A DNA stretch of 64,000 nucleotides from the NCBI GenBank assembly GCA_018398805.1, contig JAGFBZ010002119.1:124001-188000 (forward strand), given 5' to 3'. The position numbers were made by a program, and so were the translations under genes. Below, one piece after another: positions 11,788 to 25,219 of the stretch. The notes beneath the pieces were generated by a model. The model was not told the DNA's origin, did not search any database, and saw only the letters and a program-made list of their open reading frames with translations. Source of the DNA: Hirundichthys speculiger. Taxonomy: Eukaryota; Chordata; Actinopteri; Beloniformes; Exocoetidae. Every line of letters starts with the position of its first letter. Within the stretch, counting starts at the first letter, position 1.

Positions 11788-14700
11788 CAACACAGCAGAT
11801 GGAAATGGATAACGCCTTGTAACCAAGCTCAGGGAAATATCATCATCAATGTTGTGATTTTCTGTTTGTTTAATTCATTTGATTTAAAATCTCTTTACTA
11901 ATATCTAAATTTGATTTGGAGTTTTTTTAACTGCATATTTTGTGTCCTGTAACATCAGATTTTTGTTGTGTTATTCGTTACATTAACTTCAATTCATTTT
12001 AATTAAAATATTCTTTAATTAATTCTTTCTTGAATTTAAACCAGCACACCTGTTGCTACGCCTTCATTCAATAAGGCAGACACATTTTAAATTACTATTA
12101 CAGACTTTTATGTTGACATTATTTTTTGACATTATTTTCTCAAATAATAGTGGCAATTTTTTTTTGTCAAATGTCCATGACACTATAATCCAGAAAGCAA
12201 TAAATCTGTGGTGTCCTGTGTTTATGCTGACAGGCTCGTATTTTTATTAAAATGAGAAAGGGTATTTTGAAGTTTCTGAACAAGAACAAGTGGTACTTTT
12301 CTAATTTGACACCTTTCCGTATTATTCATGGACCACATCACTCAACAAACAGATTCTGAAAACACTGTGGTATACCGGTCTGTCTTGGAATGTAACCTAA
12401 GAGCCGATTAACACACCTCACAGAAAGCTGGCAGGCATCACATCTGATGAATGCCTGACAAATGAGTCACTCTCACATACCTCCATCTATGTATTCAAGT
12501 CCCTCAAGATTGAGAAAATGAGGTTAGGAAAAAGCAGCTTTCTTTGAGATGTTTGCTTTCATTTTTTACCTTGTTCACTCTCAGCTAGTTGGAAGTTATT
12601 ATAGTCTAACTACTTATGCTATACACATTTATTTTTTATTTAATTGTTTGTTTAATTTCTACCTGAAAAGTCCCACAGCTATGAGTCAATGCTGATCAAA
12701 TGTAGGTTATTTCATAAGGTAATTCTAAAATAGTTTAAATCTTCATGATCATTGGACCAGTAAGATAAGGTTTCTATAATAAACACTTTTATTTCCACCT
12801 AATGAAAACAATAAATTATAGTATGGGATTTTTTTATGTCCTCTGACAAAACACCACAAATCAGAGAGTGAATAGCAAATTCCTAAAAGATTGTTATTGT
12901 GATTAATAAATCTGTTCCTAAAAATCTCAAACATGGAACTTGTTACAGCAAGAATAAAGCAAAGCAAATGATACATCCGTGTAATCAGCTTCTTACATCT
13001 GTTGATGTGTTGTTTAAAATATTGGTGACAGAATCAAATAAAGTTCAGGAACTTATCTTGACATGAATCTTAAAAAAAAAGAAAAAATAGGAAATGCAGG
13101 GAGCAATTATAAAAAACAGTTGTAATTCTTTAAAACGGAAGAAGTTTCAGGAAACGTCTGTTTACCAGACAACACTGGCATGCTCTGAAAATACCCCAAT
13201 AAAGAAAATACCTGTACTGAATATATAAGAAACACACTTTTTACAAAAATGATTAAAATATGTGAAAAAAGAAAAAACAAACAAAAGAAACAAAAGCAAA
13301 CTGCATATTCAGTGAGTGAAAAACGTCTGACCAAATACAAAAAACCGTCGAGCCTAATGATAAGTTTTTTATCCTTTTATCCATGCAGACTAACAGTTCC
13401 ACACTGTTGTGTCTTCATCAGAGTTAACACTAATAAAAGGTAAAAAATAAATACAATGACACAAGCAAAATGGGAAACAAAATACGGAAACAAGCTGCAA
13501 CTCTCACACAGGAAATGATGGAAAGAAATAATGTCAGTCTGGTGTTTATTTTTTACCTTTACAGAATTGCTTGACAAAATGTAAAACTGTATTTGTGTCA
13601 AAAGGTATTATCATGGAAAATTATCTGAAGAAGAATCCAAGTAGAATGACAACGATAACAACTGCATTCACAATGTTTTTATTAAGTCATGTCAGTAAAA
13701 ATATCATGTGCATGGAGAGAGAATTTAATTTATGTAATTAAAAACTGACCCTTTTAAGCAGCAGCACCAGAAGTCCATATATGGTCATGTTGTATTACTG
13801 ATAGTTTTCAACAGGTAGCAGGATTTAACAGAGTGGCTTATTCTATGTTTTGTTAGTTTCGTATCTATTGACCTTGCAGCTGTCTGTGAGAACAGGATGA
13901 ACATAGCTGATGTGCAGACGAGTATAAAAGGTTATATGAGGTCAGAAGCAGATTATATGAGGTTAGCTGCATTTATAAAATAAAAGCCTAAATTTAATTT
14001 ACAGTACTTAATCAGATTTTCTGAGAAATCTTTCTTCCTCAGACTGCAAGCGTACAAGGAAGGATTTTGCATGTCACTCGATGCTTCTACTCAAATGACA
14101 CAGTTCCCTGACACTTACTCGAGAGGTTTGTGAGCTGAAAGCTGATTGTGCAAGTTAATCCAAAAGTACTGTTTATACCTGCTGCTCAACGAAAGTTCAA
14201 CAAAATAGCTGCACATACAGCTACATCACATCTGATACCGAGGAGGTGACTTTTGTTTTAATCGGTGCTTTATTATTGGACGGCAACAGAAGACTTTCTT
14301 AAAAACATAATCAAAGTGAAATGAGTTCTATTGACTGAATTTTGTCTGTGATTCAAACTAACTCAGTAGTCTCTTTTTTAGCAGAACCAAAATCAGCATC
14401 AAAGAACAGACTTGCTAGCAAATTGGAATCAAAAACCGAAAAAAAAAAACCCACTGCTAAATCACAGATTCTACATCATCAACTCACTGCATGGTTATTG
14501 TGAAATGTCTCTTTGCAGTAGACCTCAGGTACCAAGGGTTTCAAACCAGGGCTACACGTGACCTGTTAAAATCCAGAGGTGTGCAAAGAAAGATGCTTTG
14601 ATAGCTAGCCGACATGCTGTGCACCTGCGTGACCAAGAAAAATGCTTTCAGAGCAATAAACTTGCCTTCTAAGGTAACTGCTTAGATCTCATAAAAGGTT

Positions 14701-15364
14701 GTGCACTTGTCCTCCAACATAAATGGTGCCAATGTAATGTCTCATAAAGTGAGCGGCTGAAATGCAGTGTAACTAGTTTGGACGTTAGTTGTAAAACTGG
14801 AGGAAGGAAAGATGGTTGAATTCTCATCAGATAAGCATAAATAGAAACTTGCTGCTAATAATTCAATATCTATGCTGCAGAGATACCCTTCACATTAATA
14901 TCCTATATTAAATACAGTTATTTATTGTTACACTGTCAACGCTGTAATCACTCCTCCTTTTAGTGTTGCTGCAGTCTCTGAGTTCAGTGCTGTCTGAAAG
15001 GTCAAAAATATGTTCCTGCTTTATGTTTTGGTGAAACACAGTGATCACCTCCCAGTTGTCCCAAGTCGTCCTTCATCAGAGTCTCTAACTCTTCCATTTT
15101 ATGTGCCAGAGATCTTACATTTTCAGAGAAAAAACAGGTTAAACTCACATTTCCTGGCTCTTCATTTACTCCTGCCCTACGTCTTCAACGTCTACCCTAC
15201 AACTCGCCGGAATTCAGGACATTGGTGTTAACCCTGGTGTAAAACACTTCTCAGATGTTGAGTAAAGATGAATTAATGTTTATAATTATGACATGGGCCA
15301 GTTTGGTTGGACCACTGGAACACAGTGAATGACACAGGAGACAAGTTGAATTTAAATATGCCAT

Positions 15365-15907
15365 CTTCGTAAGGCAAGACAGATTTATTTGTAGAGCACA
15401 ATTCATACACAAGGCAATTCAAAGTGCTATAAAGATGTATAACATTACAAGAAGGCAAATAAAACCCCTCCATAAAACATACAAACAAAAATAATCATTA
15501 TTAAATGAAATAAAAAAAACAAAGAGTGCAGATAAAATCCTTCCAGTCATCATCCATTCACATCTAAACAGAACTGTTTTCAGCCTGGATCTGAACATTG
15601 TCAGAGTTCAGGTCTGTCTCACATCTTCTGGAAGACTGTTACAGATTTTAGGAGCATAAAACTGAAATGCAGCTTCACCTTGTTTAGTCCTGACTCTGGA
15701 CACCAGCAGGAGACCACTACCTGAGGTTTTCAGAGTCAGAGTTGGTTTATATGGCTGTAACATGTCAGAGATGGACTTTGGGGTCATAAAGAGACTTGTA
15801 CACAAAAGATATTTCACCTGTCTCTTCTTTAATGTGGCGCTTTCAGTAAATCCTCCTCCTCCGCTGCTTCTGTCCTTCTCCTGAATCAGCGCAAAAAGTT
15901 CCTCCAC
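15365..15907 (-). pseudogene. LINE ORF2 C-terminal fragment plus 3' tail
   Basis: On the - strand it reads KRRQ-like text, then TSGSGLLLVSRVRTKQGEAA, FQFYAPKICNSLPEDVRQT and stop. This is the conserved end of fish non-LTR retrotransposon ORF2. The 3' tail follows down to the 'ACAAATAAATCTGTCTTGCC' motif at the left end. It is 5'-truncated, as most LINE copies are. Confidence 0.7.
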
Positions 15908-16110
15908 AAATTATCTCTGCTAAAAAGGGGAATCCTACAGGGGAATCCCTAGCACGCATTACGTCATACCATAGTATGAGGAACTCCAAGGGGGTAAAAA
16001 AATGTTCATTGTTGTTCAGGTGTTGGACGAGCTGACAGAGATCTGCTGCTCTACACTGGCCACTTAAGTATTGTACTTATAAATAATATACTACTACTAA
16101 TAATAATACT

Positions 16111-16153
16111 AATAATACTATAATACTAAAGTATTAAGTATTATAGTATTATT
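16111..16153. repeat. Perfect 17-bp inverted repeat (hairpin)
   Basis: AATAATACTATAATACT (16111-16127) is followed after 9 bases by its exact reverse complement AGTATTATAGTATTATT (16137-16153). It lies next to an imperfect (TAA/CTA)n tract and probably arose from it. Confidence 0.85.
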
Positions 16154-19100
16154 TCCATGTAATTTCCATTATTTCTCTTTCCACAAATTAAAATCCATGC
16201 TTACACAGATGTGCACATTTATCTATTTATTTGTTTTTTATTTATTTTTATTTATTTATTTTTTTTTTGGGGGGGGCATTCAAAAAAGGTTGAAAACCAC
16301 TGGGTTACAGGCATCTGGGTAATGGGGGCCTATTTTAGTGACATTCACAGGGTGAATCCATGGCACTTAGAAACAGACTAGCATTAACAGCTCCCATAGC
16401 AGTCTTTATACTTCACGTTAGCAATACATTTTCTCTATATTGCACCGGCCTCATTGGAACACAGATTGACTGGTAAATCTATGCCTTTGAGCCCAGCTTT
16501 CGCTTCACCACAACAGACTGATAATGTACGACATCACTGGGGATGCTGTAGTAATCTACCTGCTCCAGTGTGCCTCCCAAGCTCCCGCTCCACTGTATCT
16601 CCATTCTTGAACAAAACTTTGAGATATTTCTATACTTACATTTGAAGCAGAAAGTGACTCTGTATGTGGAGAAGTGGTCTTAAGTGGAGGCCTTGGCAGT
16701 CTGATTACTGGCTGATGAAATTTACTTTTGGGACATGGTAAGTTGTTTGAGGTTGAGGAATACCAGCTGACCTCAATTCACAGTCTCGTAAAGGAGGGCT
16801 GGACTTCATTCATTCTGAAATAAAATGGAAAAAGATACAATATGAAAACGAAAGAAAAAAAATCTGCTGCAATTGGAAGTGGGCTTATTCATGACCTCCC
16901 TCTCTGCGCTCAAAACTTTGGGGTTTTACTCAGTGACAGCTGGGCTACGCCTCTTGTAACCCTGAACAGAATTAAGCAGGTATAGAAAATAACTGAATGA
17001 CATGATCAACAAAGTAATTTGTTTCTCGAAACAACCTTGTACTTCTCAGACGGTACCGAGTAATCTTGGTATCTTGGTAATCTTAGTACATCATTGCTTC
17101 AACATTATCATCATGTTGATATGGTGATTTCAAATTACATGGGTCCTTGTTGGTCAGATGACCCTCATCATTGGACTGAGCCTTTTCTTTGACAGACACA
17201 AGTAAAGTTTTAAGGCAGCATTTCGAAAGGTTAGAAAAAAATAATAAATCTGTGTATAGACAGACCAACATTTGTCTAAAAGGCAGCACTGAAAGGCAGC
17301 ACCAGAGAATACTAATGAAAACTGTGCTGCTCTGGCCACAGGTTGTCTGGGTGTGTCACATACATGTGAGTCACACAGATAAAAATGCTGCAGCTGACAG
17401 GTGTGGTCATTTCACTGCTGCAGGTCACCTGCTGTGAGTCTTTTCTTGAAGAGGTGTGATTCTCTTTGTTCATTAACTGCTTAAAGCTAGGCAAAGGAAA
17501 CGTCTAAAAAAAAAGGCCTTTATATAAACAGAGTATTTTGTTTTGGAAAAGGATATATAAATGTAAAAGATTTCTTTTGACACATTACTTGATAACAAAT
17601 TCCCTGATGTCCCTTCTGTCTTAAATTTGTGATGCATTTCTGCTCTGGCAGGACATGCTTGACCATAAACTTTGAGTTTTGTGGTCACATAAATGAAGGC
17701 ATCACTTGTAGCTCCAAATTGTGGACCTGACTAGAACTAGAAAACTAATGTCATGCACAGCAAGATGAACTGTTGCTGAGTTAGAACCACCGAAGTAAAG
17801 CATGACACTGGAACTTCACACCCTGGTTTTGTACCAGTGTTTCCTGCACAAATTAGCAACTGGGCCCAGAGCCAGATTCTTTGTGAGCAGACTTCATTTC
17901 TCAGGACTGCATGGGAGCCATAATATCCACAATTGTGTGACTCACTGAGAAATAATTTCAAGTCCAGAGAACATGTGACATTGTAAGGGAAAGTCAGCTA
18001 CTAAGCTTTCACTTATCAGGCTATTTTTACATTTGGAAACTTTCCACAGAAAATGTGTGTGATTGCTGTTTGCACTGATGAGACCTTCAATTTACAACAA
18101 AATTACAAGGAGCTAAGTTATAAATGAATTATAGCACAATCCGAGTATGTATCATGATGTACATATTCAGTTTAACTGAAATGAAAGTAATCAGCTTCTG
18201 TCACTAAGGTAGAATTACATGCAATTATATGAAAAAGAAAGTACATCCTCATCTGAATCTAAACTTTACATGTCAAGGCATAATAAATTGCATGGCCCTC
18301 AGAGTGTCTTGAAATTTGGCAAATAAAATAAAATCAAATTACTACAGTTTCATCATTTAATATAAAACAAGGCCAAATTGCAGAAGCAGCGTGTGAAAAA
18401 CCAAAAGTGCACCCTTACTGCATCCACAGGAAATAAAAGCATAAGGAGCTGCCAGATGCTGAGAATCAGATGCATCCTCTTCTCTTGATTAACTGATAAT
18501 CAGCATATGTGACCACTTCGGGAAAAGCAGTTTTGGGAGTTTGCTGATTCTCTTTACTAAGTGTCACTGGTTGACTTCGGACAGGTTTGACCGTCCATCA
18601 CAGGGCCACACAGAGACAAATGAGACAAATTGTGCACAGTTAACGGCATACCTAATAATAAAAATGCGCATAGTAAACTAACATGTGCGTTTTTAAACTC
18701 TGGGAGAAAACTAAGTTAATGAAAAACATAATATTATTAACAAAAATAAAAATATATATAAAAAATATAATTAAATAAAACTGTTATAAAAGGTAACGTG
18801 AAGAAACAAAATCACTGTTGTACTGTAAGTTTCAAGTGAAACTGTTTTATATTTTATTCCATTTTTCTGTTGTGTTTTTGTTGTGTCAATCTGCTGCATC
18901 ATTGCTGGTTAAAAAAAAAAAAAACCCTGACAGATCAAATGTCCAAAGATATTCTAACACTGTGACCTGTCCAAATGTTACCTTGCTGGAATCCATTGGA
19001 GCCTGTTTGGTGTGTTTTAAAAGCTGCTCAAGCAAGGAGATAACTAAACATTCCAAACACTGGTATCTTCCAAGCAAAGGAGGATTCAGGTTCTGATCAA

Positions 19101-20212
19101 AAACTAAAGAATAGAAAAAACAAACAAACAAACAAAAAAAAAAAACTACGTTTGAATCTCAGAAATCAAAGGGATACTGACTTTTGTTGCATAAGAGTTT
19201 TGACGAATGGGTACTGCATCTTTCATATACATTATTTATTTAACATCTACCTATTCACCAAATGTTTTTTAGTTAGTATACTTGCTCATACTGGATTTTA
19301 AACTGGCCTTTAAATTTATGATGGAATGACTCCAATGTTCAATTTAGTTTGCTGTTTTGAGTTATTGAAAAATGGATAGACTTACTTATTCTCATGGAGA
19401 AATCAATTAGCAGCAGAAAAATGATAAAAATGGAAACGTCAGTACTTCAGAAACATTTCCAAACCAAAAATAACGCAAAATGTCAGGATACTTAAAATCA
19501 AACCAAACCCATAGTTAAAAATGTGGAGCATTTGGGAGTTTTTTTTTTTTTTTTTTAAGTACATTCTTGGTTGTGTCATAATGCTCAAGAGTGAGAAGTT
19601 CCATCTCAGACAAAGGTCAAGCACAACCCTGCGGTACTTGCCTTGAGGTGACACTACTTCTTCATCCTCTCCTTTGCGTTTCTTAGTGCTTGTCAGTTTT
19701 TCCTGTGAGTAGGACTGCAGGAGTTCTCCATCACCAGTCTACTCTTCTGCATTCAACCACTAGCTCTTCTTGCTCTCCACAGCTCTGCAGTCTGTTCGTG
19801 ATCCTCCGTGTGGTGGAGGATTTCATTTCAAAGGACTTTTTGGGACATTGTTAGTTGAACCCTTTTTTTCAGATATCTTGATTTGCCCATCTGAAATCAA
19901 ATGTTTTTGCCATTGTTTTTGGGTTTAACTTACTGGCCTTGCCTCCCTTTTACTCAAGTTAAAAAAAAAAAAAAAGAAAAACCAACAGGGGTAAAAACAT
20001 AACCTCAAGTGTGTAATGCATGCAACAATTGATGGAAAGGATTGATGTGCAAATCGCCTATAAGAGTCCTATAAGATGCTGTGCTTAAAAAACACTATAA
20101 TAAGAATAAAAAAATTATCATTTAATACAAATTAAATTATATCCTATTCAACAATACAATATTGCTCAAAAAGTAAAATATACCATTAAAGTCGATGAGT
20201 ATAATAAAGGCA

Positions 20213-20455
20213 CTATAGAAGCTGTTGGCAGAAACAGAAGAAGTCTCTGAAGAAAGTCAGTGGCTTAATGACATTGTTGTGAAGAACATGTATGCCGTTG
20301 TTCATTATGTCTTGCAACTTCTGTAGCATTCTTCTTTGCACAATTAGCTCCACACACTCCTTAAGAGCCCCCAACAAAGACCAGCCTTCTTTATGAGTTG
20401 TTCGGTTTCTTTTAGTCATTTCTTTCATGCTGGACAGACAGGTCTGGGAAGACAA
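20213..20455 (-). pseudogene. LINE ORF2 3' fragment (same family as 39745-40570)
   Basis: The - strand frame contains ELIVQRRMLQKLQDIMNN and VLHNNVIKPL. It parallels ELIVQKRMLHKLMKM and PLHNTVIK in the longer copy inside the mesothelin-like gene. Degenerate. Confidence 0.6.
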
Positions 20456-20699
20456 CAGAATGGTTCCAAGACCCCACTGATGGCCACATTTTTTGGCTTT
20501 TTTTCTCGACCAAAAAAGTAGTAATGATAACTTAAAAAAAAAAAAAAAAACAGGTTATAACTATAAAATCAAAGAGGTGAAAATAGTGGTTAACAGTTGC
20601 ACATCAGTGGCCCAACGGGTCCAAATTAGATATTTGTCAGTAGTAAAAACAGCAATTATATTTATCCGGTTTAGTACCCAAATGGATCCCATCTCTGCT

Positions 20700-21410
20700 T
20701 TTTGCAGATGATGTTGCCTTCATCAAACAATGATCTTCAGCGTTTCTTTGGAGCTGGCTGAAGCGTGAGAATCAGCACTTCCAAATCTGAGACCATGGTA
20801 CTCAATTGAAAAAGGGTAAAATGCCATATCCAGGTTGGGAAGCGAGGTGCTGTGGTGAAGTTTAGTATCTTGGGGTCTTTTTCATGAGTGAGGGAGGAGC
20901 AGAATGATGGATCACCAGGCTGATAAGTGCTGCATCTGCAGTAACGCAGAATCTGCACTGGTCTGTTCTGGTGAAAAGGGAGCTGAGCCAAAAAGCTCAA
21001 CTTAAAGGAATCTGTTTACTGGTCTATTTATGTTCCCAAACTCACCTATGATCACCAACTGTAGGTAGTGACCAAATAAATAAGATCGCAGAAACAAGCA
21101 GTTGAAATTAGTTTTGTCCACAGTGTGGCTAGACTCTAACTCAGATATAAGGTGGGACGTTCGGTCATCTGGGAGAGACCACCAGCTGAGGTGGTTCCGA
21201 ATGCCTTCCTCAGGAGGTATTTTGGGCATATCCAACTGGGAGAAGGCCCTGAAGCAGACCCAGGATATGCAGGAGAGAATATATCTTTCAACTGGCCTGA
21301 CAAGGCCTTGATATTCCTCTAGAACAGCTGGATGTTTTCAACCTCTCTCAGGTAAGCCATTCCTCTGCGATCTCAGTTTGGATTAGAGGAAGCAAATGGA
21401 TGAATGGATA
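20700..21410 (+). pseudogene. Decayed LINE ORF2 copy (same family as 23775-25035)
   Basis: Several frames together give RISTSKSETMVL, LTYDHQL and a VIWERP segment, matching RISTSKSETMVLSRKR, LTYGHELW and VIRERLRVE of the copy at 24.2-24.8 kb. It ends near a GGATGAATGGATAATGG tail. Many stops; inactive. Confidence 0.65.
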
Positions 21411-21599
21411 ATGGTTATGTTATCGATGGATAATATTACACATATTATTTTTCATCATTTCATTTCATAATGTTTCGATAAATAATACACTGAAGACGTT
21501 TTACACTAAAATTCTTCCAAAAGGAATCTTGTGGAACATGCTGTGCATTGAGTGTATTCATGATGATAAATTGTTTCTCCACCCAGTGCATACCTACTC

Positions 21600-21652
21600 C
21601 ACCTTTTTAAGTAAGACCTCATTTTCCTCTGACAGAGCAAAGGAGTTGGACA
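21600..21652 (+). other. Possible 5' non-coding exon of the mesothelin-like gene
   Basis: GAGTTGGACAG is followed by a good donor GTAAGATC, and a strong acceptor (T-run then CTAG) lies at about 21916, before the start codon at 22001. The start of the exon is unknown and no clear TATA box is visible. Confidence 0.3.
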
Positions 21653-22000
21653 GGTAAGATCAATCTGCTTTTCCTTCAAGTCATGCTACTTGTAGCTGTG
21701 CAGAAATAGTAAGTGCACTCATACCTTTTCTCAATTGCGCCACAATTTTCATGAATAATGACGATTCTCAAACATGTTTTAGAGCTATATTTTTTTTTAA
21801 TGAATGAATTGGACTGGTTTTGAAAACAAATCCAATCCTTTTTTGTTAACCAAAACTGCCGAATGTTAAGTGATACTTTTCTAATACAAATTACTCTTTA
21901 ACATTTTTTTTTCTAGTTTTTCAAACCATTCTTCTTGGTGTAAAATGACAACTGACAGCTGACTGACTAGCTGAGGGTCATTAAGCGCTTCTGCCTTACC

Positions 22001-22204
22001 ATGGGTTGCTCCGGCACTTCAGGTGCAAGTCCTGCTGCTCATACTACTGGGAAACAGTAAGCATCCCCCAAAATTCAGAGAATAGTCATCCATTTCATTT
22101 TTGCTTAGAAAGGATAATTAAAGAATATTTGCATTAAAATTGTGTATTTTGGTGTTTTTCTTTTTCCATCCCTAGCATCACTGTCATCTCTGGCTTCTGC
22201 AATC
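22001..22204 (+). CDS. Signal peptide exons (start codon one base out of frame)
   Basis: Exons 22001-22056 and 22176-22204. The phase required by all later exons reads APALQVQVLLLILLGN-TSLSSLASAI, a textbook signal peptide, but no ATG opens that frame. The only nearby ATG (22001, good context CCATGG) is shifted by one base. Removing one T from GGTT at 22004-22007 would give M-G-A-P-A-L-Q. Either the sequence has a 1-base insertion or the true start lies on an unseen upstream exon. Confidence 0.6.
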
Positions 22205-25125
22205 GTAAGTCTCTGTTATTGCAATTACACATAGATATCTGTTAAATATATTGGATTAATATTTTGTCATCTCAAATTATTTTACAGTTCAATGCTACAC
22301 AAGGTAATGAAAAAAAATATTTGTTTGAAAGAATACAGCAATTTCTTTAATGTTATAGCCGAACTAAAAGAACAAATGCAATTTCTTTCTTGTATTTTTA
22401 ACTATAGGTCCAGATTTACTGACACCTGAAAACAGGTCAACATGCCAACTGATTAATAAATGTTCATATTATTATCAAACACATTTCTGTATAGCGGGAA
22501 TACTACTTTAATAATAATTATTGAATTTTATTTATTTTTTCCTTAAAGTGATGTTTCCACTCCAAGCAAAGATTTACAGAAAGCTTGCGAACCAGTAAAT
22601 CTACAAGATACCAGTCAACGTGTAAGCATTTTTAAACTGTGTTAGTAATAAATTACAAATACCCCCTGAATATCCTGTGGACTGCTTATAGTGGCTACCA
22701 AGCAGTGTTGACAAATGTCACCCTCTTGTGTTCATTTGGGGAAATTTATACTCCCCATCCTGCTGCTTTTTTTTTCCCCTTTCAGATATCTGAAGCCGTA
22801 GACAAACTGATTGGGGAGCTATCCTGTAAAAGCAGCAAAAATGCAAGCCGACCAGAGGAACTGTACAGAGAGGTGGAACAAAACCTCAGATGGATTGTAC
22901 AGTCAACCTTGAAAGTCTTTCTGGACTTGGTAGTGAAGTTATTTACTTCTTAAATAATAAACAATGCATTTGTGTTCAAATATTGGGAAAATATCAATGC
23001 TACATGAATGAAATAGTCTCTAGTTAGGATATACTTATAAAATCAGGTTTTGGTCTTTTGTTTCATTGTTATTTGCTGGATCCTCACTATTCATGTCTAC
23101 TAAACCTACCTACCTACCTACCTATCTATCTATATATATATTTATATATATATTAGGGCTGGGCAACGATTAAAATTTTTAAATCACGATTAATCTCATT
23201 GTATATGAAAAATCAAATATTGAATTCAAAAGTAGTGTAAAAAGCACTTTTATTTAAATGTTCTGCTGCCATATGAACTAAAGTGCCATAACATAACACT
23301 TTTGACATCACCACTTGTCAGTAACACATATTTATTGTAAATCTCATCTTAAAAAAATGTAAAATAAAATAAAGCTTATGGCCACTGCCAGGGCATTAAT
23401 GTCATCCTGTTTTTATGAAAAATAAAAAAAAAAAAAGGTCTACAAACAAAATCCAACAACAAATGATTCTGGCTCAGCACAATCATAACATTAAAACAGG
23501 CAATTTCTGAGGTAACAGCAGGAAACTTTTAACTGGGAGTTTAACTTGGCAGTTGGTTACAAATAACCTTGTTTCTGTCAAATCCTCCGTCTGGGAGAAC
23601 TTTAAGAGGAAAATGTCCTTGTTAAAGTTCAGTAACTTTACCAATCCGTGTATCATTCATTCTTTCCATTTTCAATTGTCAATCAAAAATAAAAGTGACA
23701 TTGTAATTATGTTTTTCGTTTTTAAATCTAACACAAAAAATGAAAAAAATGCCTGTTTTTTTTGATACTGCTGTGTTCCAATTACAGGGGAATCATACTC
23801 TTCAGCCTCCCTGGTAAGGTCTGTGCAGGGGTGCTGGAGAAGAGAGTTCGATCGATTGTCGAATCCCAGATTCAGGAGGAACAATGCAGGTTCCGTCCTG
23901 GTCGTGGAACACTGGACCAGCTCTATACCCTCACTAGGGTCCTGGAGGGAACATGGGAATTTGCCCGGAGAAGGCATTTGACCGTGTCCCTCGGGGGGTC
24001 CTGTGGGGGGTGCTCCAGGAGTATGGGGTGCTGGGCCCGTTGTTAAGGGCTGTCCAGTACCTGTACAGATGGAGTGGGAGCTTGGTCCGCATTGCCAGTT
24101 GTAAGTCGGATTCGTTTTCAGTGAGAGTTGGACTCCGCCAGGGCTGCCCTTTGTCATCGATTCTGTTCATAACGTTTATGGACAGAATTTCTAGGCGCAG
24201 CCAAGGAGCGGAGGGGTTCCGGTTTGGTGGTGTCGGGATCTTCGTCTCTGCTGTTTGCAGATGACTTGGTCCTGTTGGCGCCATCGAGTGGGGATCTGCA
24301 GCTCTCGCTGGAGCAGTTCGCAGCCGAGTGTGAAGCGGCAGGGATGAGAATCAGCACCTCCAAATCTGAGACCATGGTCCTCAGTCGGAAAAGGGTAGAA
24401 TGTCTCCTCCGGGTCGGGAGTGAGGTTCTGCCTCAAGTGGAGGAGTTTAAGTATCTCGGGGTCTTGTTCACGAGTGATGGGAGAAAGGAACGGGAGATCG
24501 ACAGATGGATTGGTGCAGCGTCTGCTGTGGTGCGGACTCTGTACCGGTCTGTTGTGGTGAAGGGAGAGCTGAGCTAAAAGGCAAGGCTCTCTGTTTACCG
24601 GTCGATCTTTGTTCCAACCCTCACCTATGGTCATGAACTGTGGGTAGTGACCGAAAGAATGAGATCGCGGATACAAGCGGCGGAAATGAGTTTTCTCCGC
24701 AGGGTGGCTGGACTCTCCCTTAGAGATAGGGTGAGAAGTTCGGTCATTCGGGAGAGACTCAGAGTAGAGCCGCTGCTCCTTCACATCGAGAGGAGCCAGT
24801 TGAGGTGGTTCGGGCATCTGGTTAGGATGCCCCCCAGACGCCTCCCTGGAGAGGTGGGGAAGACCCAGGACCCGCTGGAGAGATTATGTCTCTCAGCTGG
24901 CCTGGGAGTGCCTCGGGATTCTCCCAGAGGAGCTGGTGGAGGTAGCCGAGGGGAGGGAGGTCTGGGCCTCTCAGCTGAAGCTGCTGCCCCGCGACCTGAT
25001 TTCGGATCAAGCGGAAGTTAATGGATGGATGGATGGTATATAAGCCAATTAATTGTGATTAATCAGGGAAATGGTGCGATTAATCGCGATTAAAAATTTT
25101 AATCGATTGCCCAGCCCTAATATAA

Positions 25126-25219
<94 letters not shown>

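Larger units (their letters stand above)
11788..21590. other. About 10 kb intergenic region, no gene recognised
   Basis: AT-rich sequence in which all open frames are short, lack family resemblance and lack coherent splice partners. Recognisable pieces are LINE fragments at 15365-15907, 20213-20455 and 20700-21410, a hairpin at 16111-16153, and homopolymer runs (for example near 18910, 19133, 19540, 20535). The upstream control region of the mesothelin-like gene presumably lies at its right end, but I see no site I would name. Confidence 0.55.
23105..25219. repeat. (ACCT)n/(ATCT)n tetranucleotide array split by a transposon
   Basis: The left part is at 23105-23132 (CTAC/CTAT units) and the right part at 25127-25219 (about 23 ATCT units, then TGTC units). 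Between them lies the TIR element 23153-25120. The two halves look like one array opened by the insertion. Confidence 0.75.

Noticed and set aside
17083..19131. Cluster of small frames on both strands
   Set aside because: Short, no shared splice phases, no recognisable motifs, AT-rich composition like the surrounding intergenic DNA.
24191..24817. 208-codon - strand frame
   Set aside because: Antisense of the LINE reverse-transcriptase fragment.
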